64,000 bases of DNA, taken from assembly GCA_964479665.1 (NCBI GenBank), contig CAYZNN010000017.1, positions 11,434 through 75,433 on the forward strand, written 5' to 3'. The translations under genes and the position numbers were made by a program. Every line of letters starts with the position of its first letter. Position 1 is the first letter of the stretch. This DNA comes from UBA2287 sp964479665 (GTDB taxonomy: Bacteria > Bacteroidota > Bacteroidia > Bacteroidales > Tenuifilaceae). The notes below the pieces were generated by a model. It did no database searches. It was not told the DNA's origin and worked only from the letters and a program-made list of their open reading frames with translations. Shown one piece after another: positions 19,570-28,275 of this stretch.

Positions 19570-20410
19570 GAATATCAAATGAGTCGAGGTTCCCGTTGAG
19601 CCATTCTACCATAATTGAGAATACCTCGTTTCGAACCGTTTCGTGGTGGAGTTCATGGTACATGCCATTCCAAGGGATGAAACTGCACTTTTCCATGGTT
19701 AGTGCAGTTTGACTGGTTGATCTGAACGAAGTTATGGAATCGGCATTGCCATGAAGCATTAGTGCTGGCAACCTAATTTTACATGCCCTATGCATGGCAA
19801 ACTGCCCCTTTTGGGTAATGGTATGCAAAAGGCGAGGTGTTATTCTTGTATGATTAAGGGCATCGTTAGCATACTTGTAAGCCTCCTCCTCTACATGCGT
19901 TATAGCCTTCGGATCGAGGGGTGCCTTTAATGTTATGCTGGGTAGGGTTGCGCTTAATACTTTAACTGCAAACCTGAGTATTGGAGAAACAGGTTTGGCC
20001 AGCTCGAGCCAGGGCGAAGTGGCAATAAGCAATTTTATTTTCTCCTGTTTTTTTATTGCGTAGTTTAGCGCAATATTACCACCCATGCTATGTCCGTAGA
20101 GGGTAATGGGCGATCCAGGGATAATTTCATTGCATTTGTCAATTGCAACTTCAATTTCGTTAATGAATTGCTGCATGCTCCTAATGTGCCCCTTTTTTCC
20201 ATCCGATTGGCCATGCCCGGCATGATCCCAAGCGAAAAATGCGAAGCCTTCGGCTACAAACTTCTGAGCCCAGCTGTGGTATCGCATAGAGTGCTCGCCA
20301 TAACCATGAACCAAACAAATAACCGAATGGGGTTGTGAATTGGGGCGAATGTACCAACCCCAAATACTCTCGTTGTACTCGTTATTCCACTTTATAATAT
20401 TGGGTTTCAT
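19562..20410 (-). CDS. Alpha/beta hydrolase, monoacylglycerol lipase-like
   Basis: A 282-residue serine hydrolase without signal peptide. It has the oxyanion region LVHGYGEHSMRY near residue 34, the nucleophile elbow GHSMGG with Ser108, a probable acid in HGNADSITS and the histidine in MYHELHHE near the C-terminus. DHAGHGQSDG is typical of the lysophospholipase/monoacylglycerol lipase group. First gene of the operon hydrolase - GSCFA - ZIP transporter; 70 bases separate it from queG upstream. The natural ester substrate cannot be told from sequence. Confidence 0.9.
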   Translation of the reverse strand: MKPNIIKWNNEYNESIWGWYIRPNSQPHSVICLVHGYGEHSMRYHSWAQKFVAEGFAFFAWDHAGHGQSDGKKGHIRSMQQFINEIEVAIDKCNEIIPGSPITLYGHSMGGNIALNYAIKKQEKIKLLIATSPWLELAKPVSPILRFAVKVLSATLPSITLKAPLDPKAITHVEEEAYKYANDALNHTRITPRLLHTITQKGQFAMHRACKIRLPALMLHGNADSITSFRSTSQTALTMEKCSFIPWNGMYHELHHETVRNEVFSIMVEWLNGNLDSFDIHE

Positions 20411-20481
20411 CTCCTAATGGCTTAATATTCGAAGTAAATGTAAAAACATTTTCTTTTTTGAGCTGTTGTTCTCACCAATTT

Positions 20482-21411
20482 TTAGTCCATAACCAGATTC
20501 ATTCGCATTTTTTCTAATGTTATTCGCTCAAAAGTGGTGCCTTTTACTGCCTTTTTCCATTGGGTTGGGCTTATGGTTCCCTCTTTTGCTGCTTTAAAAA
20601 GGTACTTTAAATCTAATTGAAGGGGTAGAGATGTTTGTTTACGCTCTTTTTTGTTATTCCAGGGGCAAACTTCTTGGCATGTATCGCACCCAAAGCACCA
20701 ACCAAGCAGCATCTTCTGCTCGTTAGGGTTGAGTAACCCCTTCTTTTCTATTGTAAGGTACGAAATGCAGAGACGAGCATCGATTAATCCTGATGAAACT
20801 ATGGCATTTGTTGGGCATGCCTTAAAGCAGCGAGAGCAGTTTCCGCACCTGTTAGCTGCAGGGATCCATGTGCCATCAACGGTTGCATTTACTATAAGCT
20901 GCCCAATGAAAATGTAAGAACCATACCGCTGGTTAATGAGCAAACCATTTTTCCCTATCCAGCCTAAGCCTGCTCTGGTGGCCCATGCTTTTTCGAGCAC
21001 AGGTGCAGAATCGACAAAGGCTCTCCCTTCAATTTTAATGTTTTTTTCCTTTAGAAAATTTAAGAATTTAATAAGCTTCTTTTTCAGTTCGGTGTGATAA
21101 TCGGGCACAAGTGCATACCTCGAGATTTTTGGAGGTACGGTCCATAGCACTTCGTTTTCTGGAGAGTAGGGTTCAATAACTGAAATAACCGATTTGGCTC
21201 CCTCAACCAGCAGGGCCGGATTTGTACGCTTCTCGAAATTGTTCTCCATATAACCCATCTCGCCATGCATTCCTTTGCCCAACCACTCCTTCAGCTGTTG
21301 GGCTTCAGCTTTAAGTTCTTCAACAGCACTTGCCCCGCAAGCATTAATACCCGCACGGCTGGCCATTTCTTCCAGTTCATTTCTTGTTATTATAATAGGT
21401 TCTGCCGACAA
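20482..21411 (-). CDS. queG: Epoxyqueuosine reductase
   Basis: Cobalamin-dependent iron-sulfur enzyme that reduces epoxyqueuosine to queuosine in tRNA, the last step of Q synthesis. The 309-residue protein has the QueG N-terminal domain, the catalytic aspartate D134 in VDSAPVLEK, and two 4Fe-4S clusters: C189-x2-C192-x2-C195-x3-C199 and C239-x2-C242-x2-C245-x3-C249. It lacks the C-terminal HEAT-repeat extension of longer QueG proteins, as many Bacteroidota versions do. It is on the minus strand ahead of the hydrolase operon. Confidence 0.95.
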   Translation of the reverse strand: MSAEPIIITRNELEEMASRAGINACGASAVEELKAEAQQLKEWLGKGMHGEMGYMENNFEKRTNPALLVEGAKSVISVIEPYSPENEVLWTVPPKISRYALVPDYHTELKKKLIKFLNFLKEKNIKIEGRAFVDSAPVLEKAWATRAGLGWIGKNGLLINQRYGSYIFIGQLIVNATVDGTWIPAANRCGNCSRCFKACPTNAIVSSGLIDARLCISYLTIEKKGLLNPNEQKMLLGWCFGCDTCQEVCPWNNKKERKQTSLPLQLDLKYLFKAAKEGTISPTQWKKAVKGTTFERITLEKMRMNLVMD

Positions 21412-21479
21412 GATCCTTTAATTTTTCACAGCAAAATAATCTAATTGTCAGTAAAGAAAACTATATTTCGGTAATTTAT

Positions 21480-21487
21480 TACATTTG
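21480..21487 (+). promoter_or_regulatory. Putative promoter -7 element (TACATTTG)
   Basis: TACATTTG matches TAnnTTTG in the 210-base gap between the divergent queG and the exported coiled-coil gene. It points toward the latter and would give a leader of about 130 bases. Nothing else was recognised in this gap. Confidence 0.35.
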
Positions 21488-21621
21488 TGCATATAAACTG
21501 AATATTCATGCAACCAAAGGGCGAGCAATTTACGTAAGATGTGACTAATGCACCCATGGGTAGTTATTATTTGCCCACAATTTTTTGCTAGAGTATGGAA
21601 CTTTAACCAAACCGTTGCCGA

Positions 21622-22164
21622 ATGAAACCTATTTTCATTTCACTCTTCTTGCTTCTTCTCGTTCCGTTTGTAACTCTTGCTCAGGATGACGAAAAAGAAG
21701 AAAAAACAACAAAATTTCAGGCTGCTTACGAGAAGGCTACCGAGATAGTACAAAAACTTGAAGAGGAGGAAACAGCCATTGAGGAACAAATATCTGAAGC
21801 TCGCAACATGGCCAAAACAGCCAAAAGGGAAATGAAGTTAGTTTCGCGCGAGATAAAGATGCTCACTAAAAATCATGAGAAAGAGCAGGCAGCACATGTG
21901 AAAAGTTTACCGTATCTCGATAAGGATGAGAAAGCAGAAGCTAAAGCCGAATTCAAAGCTGAAACTCTTGAGCACAAGCAGGAGCTTAAGAATCTAACCA
22001 ACAAACTAAAGGAAAATAGCAGGTTGCTTACCAAGGGCGAAAACCAAGTGATAAAAGGTAAGGCTAACCTTAAAAAAGTAGGGGCCAAACTAAAAGAAGC
22101 CAAAAGGAAGCAGAAACTTGCACAGAAAAAGATGGAGGAAGCTGAAAAATACAGGAGGCGTTAA
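21622..22164 (+). CDS. Exported coiled-coil protein, function unknown
   Basis: A 180-residue product with a cleavable signal peptide (LFLLLLVPFVTLAQ) and a mature part that is almost wholly charged helix: Lys, Glu, Ala and Gln dominate from residue 25 to the end, with heptad-like spacing that suggests long coiled coils. Alanine/lysine/glutamate bias resembles periplasmic scaffolding or membrane-bridging proteins, but no family was recognised. Convergent with leuS, 23 bases between the stops. Likely periplasmic; role unknown. Confidence 0.8.
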   Translation: MKPIFISLFLLLLVPFVTLAQDDEKEEKTTKFQAAYEKATEIVQKLEEEETAIEEQISEARNMAKTAKREMKLVSREIKMLTKNHEKEQAAHVKSLPYLDKDEKAEAKAEFKAETLEHKQELKNLTNKLKENSRLLTKGENQVIKGKANLKKVGAKLKEAKRKQKLAQKKMEEAEKYRRR

Positions 22165-22187
22165 TCGTTTCAACCGTTTATTCTGCA

Positions 22188-24971
22188 CTATATCACCACG
22201 TTAACAATTTTATTGGGCACCACAATAATTTTCTTGGGTGCTTTCCCCTCAAGGTATTTGGCCGAATTCTCGTTTTCAATTACCAATTTTTCAACCTCTT
22301 CCTTTGCAAGGTTTAACGGAATTTCAATGGTAAAACGGGTTTTTCCGTTGAACGAAACCGGACAGTTGAAAGTGCTATCGATAATGTACTGCTCGTTCCA
22401 TTTAGGCCAATTGGCATCGCAAACGCTGCTGGCATTACCCAGTAGGCTCCAAAGTTCTTCGGCAATATGTGGTGCGTAGGGAGCAACAAGAATGGTTAAA
22501 GGCTCCAATATGGCACGCTTATTGCATTTCTGTTCGGTTAACTCATTTACGCAAATCATAAATGTGGAAACACCCGTATTGAAACTGAACTTTTCAATAT
22601 CCTCAGTTACCTTTTTTATGGTTTTATGAAGCGATTTCAGCTCTTGGGGGTTGGGCTCACTGGTCGAAATTGCGAATTGGCCATTATTATCGTGGAACAA
22701 GCGCCAGAATCTGCGTAGGAACTTGTAAACTCCATCGATGCCATTGGTGTCCCAGGGTTTCGATTGCTCTAATGGTCCTAGAAACATTTCGTATATACGA
22801 AGCGTATCGGCTCCATAGCGCTCTACAATTTCATCGGGGTTTACCACATTCCACATGCTCTTGCTCATTTTTTCAACAGCCCAGCCGCAAATGTATTTGC
22901 CATCTTCCAAAACAAATTCGGCATTAGCAAATTCGGGTCGCCAGGCTTTGAACTTATCGGTATCGAGAATATCGTTGGTTACAATATTAACGTCAATATG
23001 AATTTCGGTTACATCGTATTCGTTTCGCAAATTATACGAAACGAACCGATTAGTACCCTTTATTCGGTATACAAAGTTTGAACGACCCTGAATCATACCC
23101 TGATTGATGAGCTTCTTAAATGGTTCGTCCTTGCATATGTAGCCCAAGTCGAATAGGAACTTGTTCCAAAAGCGTGAATAAATGAGATGCCCCGTTGCAT
23201 GCTCGGTACCCCCTATGTATAGGTCAACATTTTCCCAGTACTCGTTGGCCTCCCTGGAAACCAATGCATTTGTATTGGTCGGATCCATATAGCGCAGGTA
23301 GTAAGCCGAAGAACCAGCAAAGCCCGGCATGGTACTCAGCTCGTAAGGAAATCCTTCAGGGGTATGCCAAGCCTTGGCTCTTCCCAAAGGAGGCTCTCCT
23401 TTTTCTGTTGGCAGGTAAGCATCCACCTCGGGAAGTTCCAGCGGCAGCTGGTTTTCGGTTAGGGGGTAGGCAATACCATCCTTATAGTATATTGGGAAAG
23501 GCTCGCCCCAGTAACGCTGACGGCTGAAAATGGCATCGCGAAGGCGAAAATTCACCTTTCGTTTTCCTATTCCCTCAGTTTCAATGTGGCTGTTTATTCT
23601 GGCAATCGCTTCCTTTACATCGAGGCCATTGATCAATTCACTGTTAATTACAATTCCTTCTTTCGAATCGTACGATTCCTCCCAGGTTAACGGGTCCGAA
23701 GGCGTTTCGCCCTTTCGTATTACTGTCTGAACAATTGGTAAATTAAAGGTTTTGGCAAAAACAAAGTCGCGGCTATCGTGGGCAGGAACTGCCATAATAG
23801 CGCCAGTGCCGTAACCAGCCAGTACGTATTCGCTAATCCAAATAGGAATTGGTTGCTTTGTAAATGGATTGATTGCGTAACTGCCTGTAAACTGTCCAGT
23901 AACCCTTTTGGCCTCGGCCATACGTTCACGTTCAGTTCGTTTTTTTGCTTCGGTAATGTATTTTTCAACTGCTTCCTTAAATTTGGGAGTAGTTAATTCC
24001 TCAACAAGTTCGCTTTCGGGAGCAAGAACCATAAATGTCGCACCGTATATGGTGTCGGGGCGGGTAGTGAAAATGAGTATCTGTTTTTCCCTTCCCTTTA
24101 TAGGAAAGAGTATCTCAGCACCCTCCGAGCGGCCAATCCAGTTTCGTTGAATCTCCTTAAGCGATTCGCTCCATTCAAGGCTTTCCAAATCGTCGAGCAA
24201 CCTTTGTGCATAGGCCGATATGCGTAAGCACCACTGCTTCATTTTTCGTTGTTCAACGGGGTGCCCTCCGCGAACCGAGAGGCCCTCTTTTACTTCGTCG
24301 TTGGCGAGCACTGTACCCAGTGCGGGGCACCAGTTTACCATTACATCGGCCAAATAGGCAAGCCTATAACCTAAAAGAATTTCCTGTTTTTCATTTTCGC
24401 TAAAGGAGTTCCATTGGCTGGAAGTAAATTCTGCTACATCGCCGTGGGCAGCATTTGTATTTGCATTACCATTCTTTTCGAAATGAGCAATGAGCGATTC
24501 AATAGGTTCGGCTTTCTGGCTGAATACATTGAACCAGCTATTGAACATATTTATGAAGGCCCACTGTGTCCATTTGTAGTAACTAGGGTCGCAAGTACGA
24601 ACTTCACGGCTCCAATCGTAACTGAAACCAATTTTATCGAGTTGCTCCCTGTACCTTTTAATATTAATGTCGGTTGTAATCGCTGGGTGCTGTCCGGTTT
24701 GTATGGCATACTGCTCTGCGGGCAAACCAAAGGCATCGTAACCCATTGGGTGAAGCACATTGAAGCCTTTAAGCCTTTTGAAACGGCTGTATATGTCGGA
24801 TGCTATATAGCCAAGCGGATGACCAACATGAAGTCCAGCCCCTGATGGGTATGGAAACATGTCGAGAACATAGAACTTGGGTTTGCCTTTATCTTCTGAA
24901 ACCTTGTAAGTGCTGTTTTTTTTCCAGTACTCCTGCCACTTTTGCTCAATTTCCTTGAAAATATAATCCAT
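22188..24971 (-). CDS. leuS: Leucyl-tRNA synthetase
   Basis: Class I aminoacyl-tRNA synthetase charging tRNA-Leu. The 927-residue product has the HIGH motif as HVGH (residues 48-51, within PYPSGAGLHVGHPLG), the long CP1 editing domain, the KMSKS motif intact near residue 700 and the C-terminal anticodon domain. A leucine-specific insertion precedes KMSKS and an extra segment lies near residues 160-200 (asparagine-rich, after FNSWFN), as in other Bacteroidota LeuS. The start MDYIFKEIEQKWQ is chosen; 25 more in-frame residues upstream are unlike the family. Confidence 0.97.
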   Translation of the reverse strand: MDYIFKEIEQKWQEYWKKNSTYKVSEDKGKPKFYVLDMFPYPSGAGLHVGHPLGYIASDIYSRFKRLKGFNVLHPMGYDAFGLPAEQYAIQTGQHPAITTDINIKRYREQLDKIGFSYDWSREVRTCDPSYYKWTQWAFINMFNSWFNVFSQKAEPIESLIAHFEKNGNANTNAAHGDVAEFTSSQWNSFSENEKQEILLGYRLAYLADVMVNWCPALGTVLANDEVKEGLSVRGGHPVEQRKMKQWCLRISAYAQRLLDDLESLEWSESLKEIQRNWIGRSEGAEILFPIKGREKQILIFTTRPDTIYGATFMVLAPESELVEELTTPKFKEAVEKYITEAKKRTERERMAEAKRVTGQFTGSYAINPFTKQPIPIWISEYVLAGYGTGAIMAVPAHDSRDFVFAKTFNLPIVQTVIRKGETPSDPLTWEESYDSKEGIVINSELINGLDVKEAIARINSHIETEGIGKRKVNFRLRDAIFSRQRYWGEPFPIYYKDGIAYPLTENQLPLELPEVDAYLPTEKGEPPLGRAKAWHTPEGFPYELSTMPGFAGSSAYYLRYMDPTNTNALVSREANEYWENVDLYIGGTEHATGHLIYSRFWNKFLFDLGYICKDEPFKKLINQGMIQGRSNFVYRIKGTNRFVSYNLRNEYDVTEIHIDVNIVTNDILDTDKFKAWRPEFANAEFVLEDGKYICGWAVEKMSKSMWNVVNPDEIVERYGADTLRIYEMFLGPLEQSKPWDTNGIDGVYKFLRRFWRLFHDNNGQFAISTSEPNPQELKSLHKTIKKVTEDIEKFSFNTGVSTFMICVNELTEQKCNKRAILEPLTILVAPYAPHIAEELWSLLGNASSVCDANWPKWNEQYIIDSTFNCPVSFNGKTRFTIEIPLNLAKEEVEKLVIENENSAKYLEGKAPKKIIVVPNKIVNVVI

Positions 24972-25107
24972 ATGCCTGTATTTTATCTTTTTTTCAACTT
25001 GCGAAGATAACAAAAAGGATCCGATTGCCTTAGGAATGATGGGCAAAGTAGTTCTGAAATATCCATTTCATCTATTTTCCGTTATATGAATATAATTAGC
25101 AGATAAA

Positions 25108-25115
25108 CAAAGATA
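25108..25115 (-). promoter_or_regulatory. Putative leuS promoter -7 element (TATCTTTG)
   Basis: Minus-strand TATCTTTG matches TAnnTTTG about 140 bases before the leuS start, leaving a leader of roughly 130 bases. A T-box or other leader element was not recognised. Confidence 0.4.
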
Positions 25116-25171
25116 TATGGTTGTTGAGTTAAAAAAACTATCAAAATTGAACAACCTATATCTTTTGTAAA

Positions 25172-25179
25172 TACTTTTG
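25172..25179 (+). promoter_or_regulatory. Putative promoter -7 element of the AroA-like gene (TACTTTTG)
   Basis: TACTTTTG matches TAnnTTTG 22 bases before the ATG of the AroA-like gene, implying a very short leader. Confidence 0.45.
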
Positions 25180-25201
25180 AGTTGGTGGAAAAAAATGAAA
25201 A

Positions 25202-26449
25202 ATGGTTAATTGTATAGTTACAAAAAAGGATCGGGTTCTTTCGGGTGAAGTATCATTAGCCCCTTCCAAAAGTATAAGCAACAGGAAAATTGTTATTCGC
25301 GTAGTAAAGAATGCTGCTACGGCTTCAAAAAACCTTGAAAGCAAAGAGGCCGATAAGGTTTTCGACCGTACCATACGTAAGGGTAGAAGAAACCTCGAAG
25401 AGGGTCAAACCGGCGTGGCCATTCGGTTGCTCAGGGCTGTGCTTTTCTACTTCGGGGGCGAATGGATAGTTACCGGCTCCCGCGAAATGGGGCGAAGACC
25501 AGTTGGCGATGTCATTAAAATTCTCCAGCGCCAAGGGTTCAATATTAAGTATTTTGAACGCAGCGGTTTTCCACCGCTTAAAGTAATTGCCAAAGGTTTT
25601 AGGGGAGGAATCATACGACTCGAGGCAACAGTTTGTAGCCAATTTGTTTCAGTATCGCTTTCAGTTGCTCCTTCACTCTCAACCGAAGACTTCTTGGGCC
25701 TTCGGGGGAAGATAAAGAACTCTCCCTATGTAACTCAAACTTTCAAAATGCTCAATATGCTGGGCATTAACTCGGGCTGGGAAACCGAAGAAATGCTGAT
25801 TGACCATGAGTATTACGATGGGAGTGAACTTTCGGTTGAAGCCGATTGGACAGCAGCCAGCTACTGGTACGAAATGGCTGCTCTCTCTAAAAAGGTTAAC
25901 TTTAAAATCAATGGGCTAAACCCAGAAAGTATTCAGAGCGATGCCATTGTGAAAGAAATATTTGAGTCGCTTGGTGTTAAAACCACTAACATTGATGGGG
26001 GCATTTTACTTTCGAAAGTAAAACCTTCGCTCAAACAGTTTGAACACGACTTTTCTAACAATCCCAATTTAGTTCCCACAATTATAGCTACCTGCGTTGG
26101 ATTGAAAATACCCTTCAAGTTTACGGGTGTTGAAAGTTTACGGTCTAAGGATTTCGACAGGCTCGAAGTGCTTCAATCGCAAATGGCTATACTGGGTGCA
26201 ACGTTAGTTATTGAAGCAAGCACCATTGGCGATACCATTTCGTTCGATGGAACCCGTGCAAGGGTATCAAAAAAAGTTAACGAAATTAATACTTTCGACG
26301 ACCATAGGGTCCTTATGTCGATGGTACCTCTGGCGCTAGTCCACGGAAGCATTCAAATTAATTTTCCAAATGCGGTTCACAAGTCGTACCCTTGTTTCTG
26401 GCGCGACTTAAAGAACGTTGGGTTTGAGGTGACCGAATTACAAGGCTAA
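25202..26449 (+). CDS. Diverged EPSP synthase-like protein (AroA paralogue or degenerate AroA)
   Basis: The 415-residue product aligns end to end with 3-phosphoshikimate 1-carboxyvinyltransferase of Bacteroidota. Phosphate and substrate contacts survive: K23, S24, R28 (SKSISNR), R99, S146-Q147, Y176, K316, R320, R369 and K394 correspond to E. coli K22, S23, R27, R124, S170-Q171, Y200, K340, R344, R386 and K411. Several reaction-critical positions differ: the catalytic Asp313 is Asn289, Glu341 is Asp317, Thr97 of GTAMR is Val72, and Ser169 is Cys145; the acidic NLSxxDD block is missing. The reading frame is intact. It may have altered activity, a different substrate, or be a slow AroA. No shikimate genes adjoin it. 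Confidence 0.8.
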   Translation: MVNCIVTKKDRVLSGEVSLAPSKSISNRKIVIRVVKNAATASKNLESKEADKVFDRTIRKGRRNLEEGQTGVAIRLLRAVLFYFGGEWIVTGSREMGRRPVGDVIKILQRQGFNIKYFERSGFPPLKVIAKGFRGGIIRLEATVCSQFVSVSLSVAPSLSTEDFLGLRGKIKNSPYVTQTFKMLNMLGINSGWETEEMLIDHEYYDGSELSVEADWTAASYWYEMAALSKKVNFKINGLNPESIQSDAIVKEIFESLGVKTTNIDGGILLSKVKPSLKQFEHDFSNNPNLVPTIIATCVGLKIPFKFTGVESLRSKDFDRLEVLQSQMAILGATLVIEASTIGDTISFDGTRARVSKKVNEINTFDDHRVLMSMVPLALVHGSIQINFPNAVHKSYPCFWRDLKNVGFEVTELQG

Positions 26450-26588
26450 CTTTTGCCAAATTTTTGTACCATTTGCTTTTTACTCCCTTTTTTGTCAACT
26501 TTGGGTGCCTTAACAACTTGATTCGAGCATTTTTTATGCTATAGTTCTTGTATTACTTCAATTTTATATTAAAAATGGGGGCCTTGCA

Positions 26589-27074
26589 ATGAAATTCGAC
26601 AACGAAATTAGTGCAAATAAAATTCAAATACAGAAGCAGCTCTATTTCATTCTTATAGGAGCCATAATTGCATTCATGTTTTCGTCGGACCTTTGGCAAA
26701 ACGTTGAAGAATTTACGGGTACCTCCAGGTGGTTTCATGCTACATTTCTTTTAGCCATTTACATGGTTTTTTATCTTTATCACATCATTGTTCACTCTTC
26801 CTTCCTGCTTTTCAGCGACGACGGCAAGGTTATAATTATTAGGTACTATAAACTCAACCCGTTCGATAATAAGAAGAACGCTTATGAGATCCCAAAAGAA
26901 CAATTTGTTGGTTATACTGTGAATAAATCACTTTTTGGGCTCCGTGAGAGTGTATCGGTAATTCGAAAATTGGGCAATGGACATGCCCAGTACCCCCCAT
27001 TCAGTATTTCGGCCTTGCCAAAGCCTCTTAAGAAAAAACTGTTTGCGGCTCTCGATTTTTATACCCAGAAGTAG
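26589..27074 (+). CDS. Small membrane protein with C-terminal PH-like domain
   Basis: A 161-residue protein with two hydrophobic segments (about 20-38 and 52-75) and a cytoplasmic C-terminal half of alternating strands (VIIIRYYKL, FVGYTVNKSLFGLRESVSVIRKL) that looks like a bacterial PH-like domain. No family name can be given with confidence. It precedes dprA by 13 bases and may be co-transcribed with it. Function unknown. Confidence 0.75.
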   Translation: MKFDNEISANKIQIQKQLYFILIGAIIAFMFSSDLWQNVEEFTGTSRWFHATFLLAIYMVFYLYHIIVHSSFLLFSDDGKVIIIRYYKLNPFDNKKNAYEIPKEQFVGYTVNKSLFGLRESVSVIRKLGNGHAQYPPFSISALPKPLKKKLFAALDFYTQK

Positions 27075-27087
27075 ATAGTTCGCATAG

Positions 27088-28206
27088 ATGTCAACCGATT
27101 TGCTTGCATACCAAATTGGCATTGATATGATTCCCAAAATTGGGTCTATCAATGCAAAAAAGTTAATAGCTTACTGCGGAGGCGTTGAGGCCGTATTTAA
27201 GCAGTCGAAAAAGGCGCTGATGAGCATTCCGGGCATTGGTGAAGTGCTTGCAAACGAAATTACCAACAATTCAGTGCTCGACAGGGCCAAGCACGAAGCT
27301 GAATTTGTTCACAAACACAGCATAGTAGCCTGGTTTTACCTCGACCCCCAGTATCCCGAAAGGCTTCGCCAGTGCGAAGATTGCCCCATTGTTCTTTTTG
27401 TTAAAGGGAATCAGCCACTGAACTTTAATCAGTCAAAAACTATAAGTATAGTTGGTACCCGAAGTATAACCGATTATGGCAAAGAGGTTTGCGAACGCCT
27501 TGTTGCCGAAATGGCTTCTCGTGGCCACAACCCCATTGTTTTTAGCGGTTTAGCTTATGGAGTCGATTTGTGCGCTCATAAAGCAGCCCTAAAAAACGGA
27601 CTCCCAACAGTTGGCGTTCTGGGTCATGGGCTCGATACCATTTACCCTTCGGGCCACCGTAGCATTGCAAAGGAAATTGTAGCAAGTGGCGCTTTGGTAA
27701 CCGATTTCCCTTCAGGAACCAGCATTGAACCACAAAATTTTATAAAACGAAACAGAATTGTAGCGGGCCTTTCCGATGCAACTCTTATAATAGAGAGTGG
27801 CATGGAGGGTGGCTCGTTAATCACCGCCGACTTGGCCATTTCGTACAATCGTGAGGTAATGGCAATTCCCGGAAGGGTAGGACATAAGTACTCTTCGGGT
27901 TGCAACTCGCTAATTAAAAGAAACCGTGCTGCGCTTGTCGAGAATATTGAGGACATTGAAGAACAATTAAACTGGGATATCATTGGGGCAGCAAAAAAAC
28001 CAGTCCAAAAATCGCTTTTTCATCAGTTTACACCCGAAGAGCAACAGATTGTCGATGTGCTTTCGGAGAATGGGCAAGAGGTAATAGATGTAATATGTTT
28101 TAAAACAAGAATGCCCGTTGCTAAAGTATCGTCGTTGCTACTAAACCTTGAGTTTGCTGGCGTTGTTAAGTGTAGACCCGGAAAACTTTTCGCATTGGTT
28201 CAGTAA
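27088..28206 (+). CDS. dprA: DNA-processing protein DprA (Smf)
   Basis: Binds incoming single-stranded DNA and loads RecA during natural transformation; also widely kept in non-competent bacteria. The 372-residue product has an N-terminal helical domain (MIPKIGSINAKKL, SIPGIGEVLA, helix-hairpin-helix-like), the Rossmann-like DprA domain with IVGTRSITDYG, FSGLAYGVDLCAH, GHGLDTIYPSGHR and GGSLITADLA, and a C-terminal winged-helix domain (about 305-372). All core motifs are present. Confidence 0.95.
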   Translation: MSTDLLAYQIGIDMIPKIGSINAKKLIAYCGGVEAVFKQSKKALMSIPGIGEVLANEITNNSVLDRAKHEAEFVHKHSIVAWFYLDPQYPERLRQCEDCPIVLFVKGNQPLNFNQSKTISIVGTRSITDYGKEVCERLVAEMASRGHNPIVFSGLAYGVDLCAHKAALKNGLPTVGVLGHGLDTIYPSGHRSIAKEIVASGALVTDFPSGTSIEPQNFIKRNRIVAGLSDATLIIESGMEGGSLITADLAISYNREVMAIPGRVGHKYSSGCNSLIKRNRAALVENIEDIEEQLNWDIIGAAKKPVQKSLFHQFTPEEQQIVDVLSENGQEVIDVICFKTRMPVAKVSSLLLNLEFAGVVKCRPGKLFALVQ

Positions 28207-28236
28207 ACTTATGCCTTTACTTTTCATAACATTTCT

Positions 28237-28244
28237 TATGTTTG
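28237..28244 (+). promoter_or_regulatory. Putative tatD promoter -7 element (TATGTTTG)
   Basis: TATGTTTG matches TAnnTTTG and lies between the dprA stop and the tatD GTG start, placing the transcript start about 25 bases before the start codon. Confidence 0.5.
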
Positions 28245-28275
28245 CACCGTACAAGAGCCCAATTCACACCTTATA

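Noticed and set aside
25047..25201. T-box or riboswitch in the leuS leader
   Set aside because: No conserved T-box sequence or stable multi-stem structure could be recognised; T-boxes are not usual in Bacteroidota.
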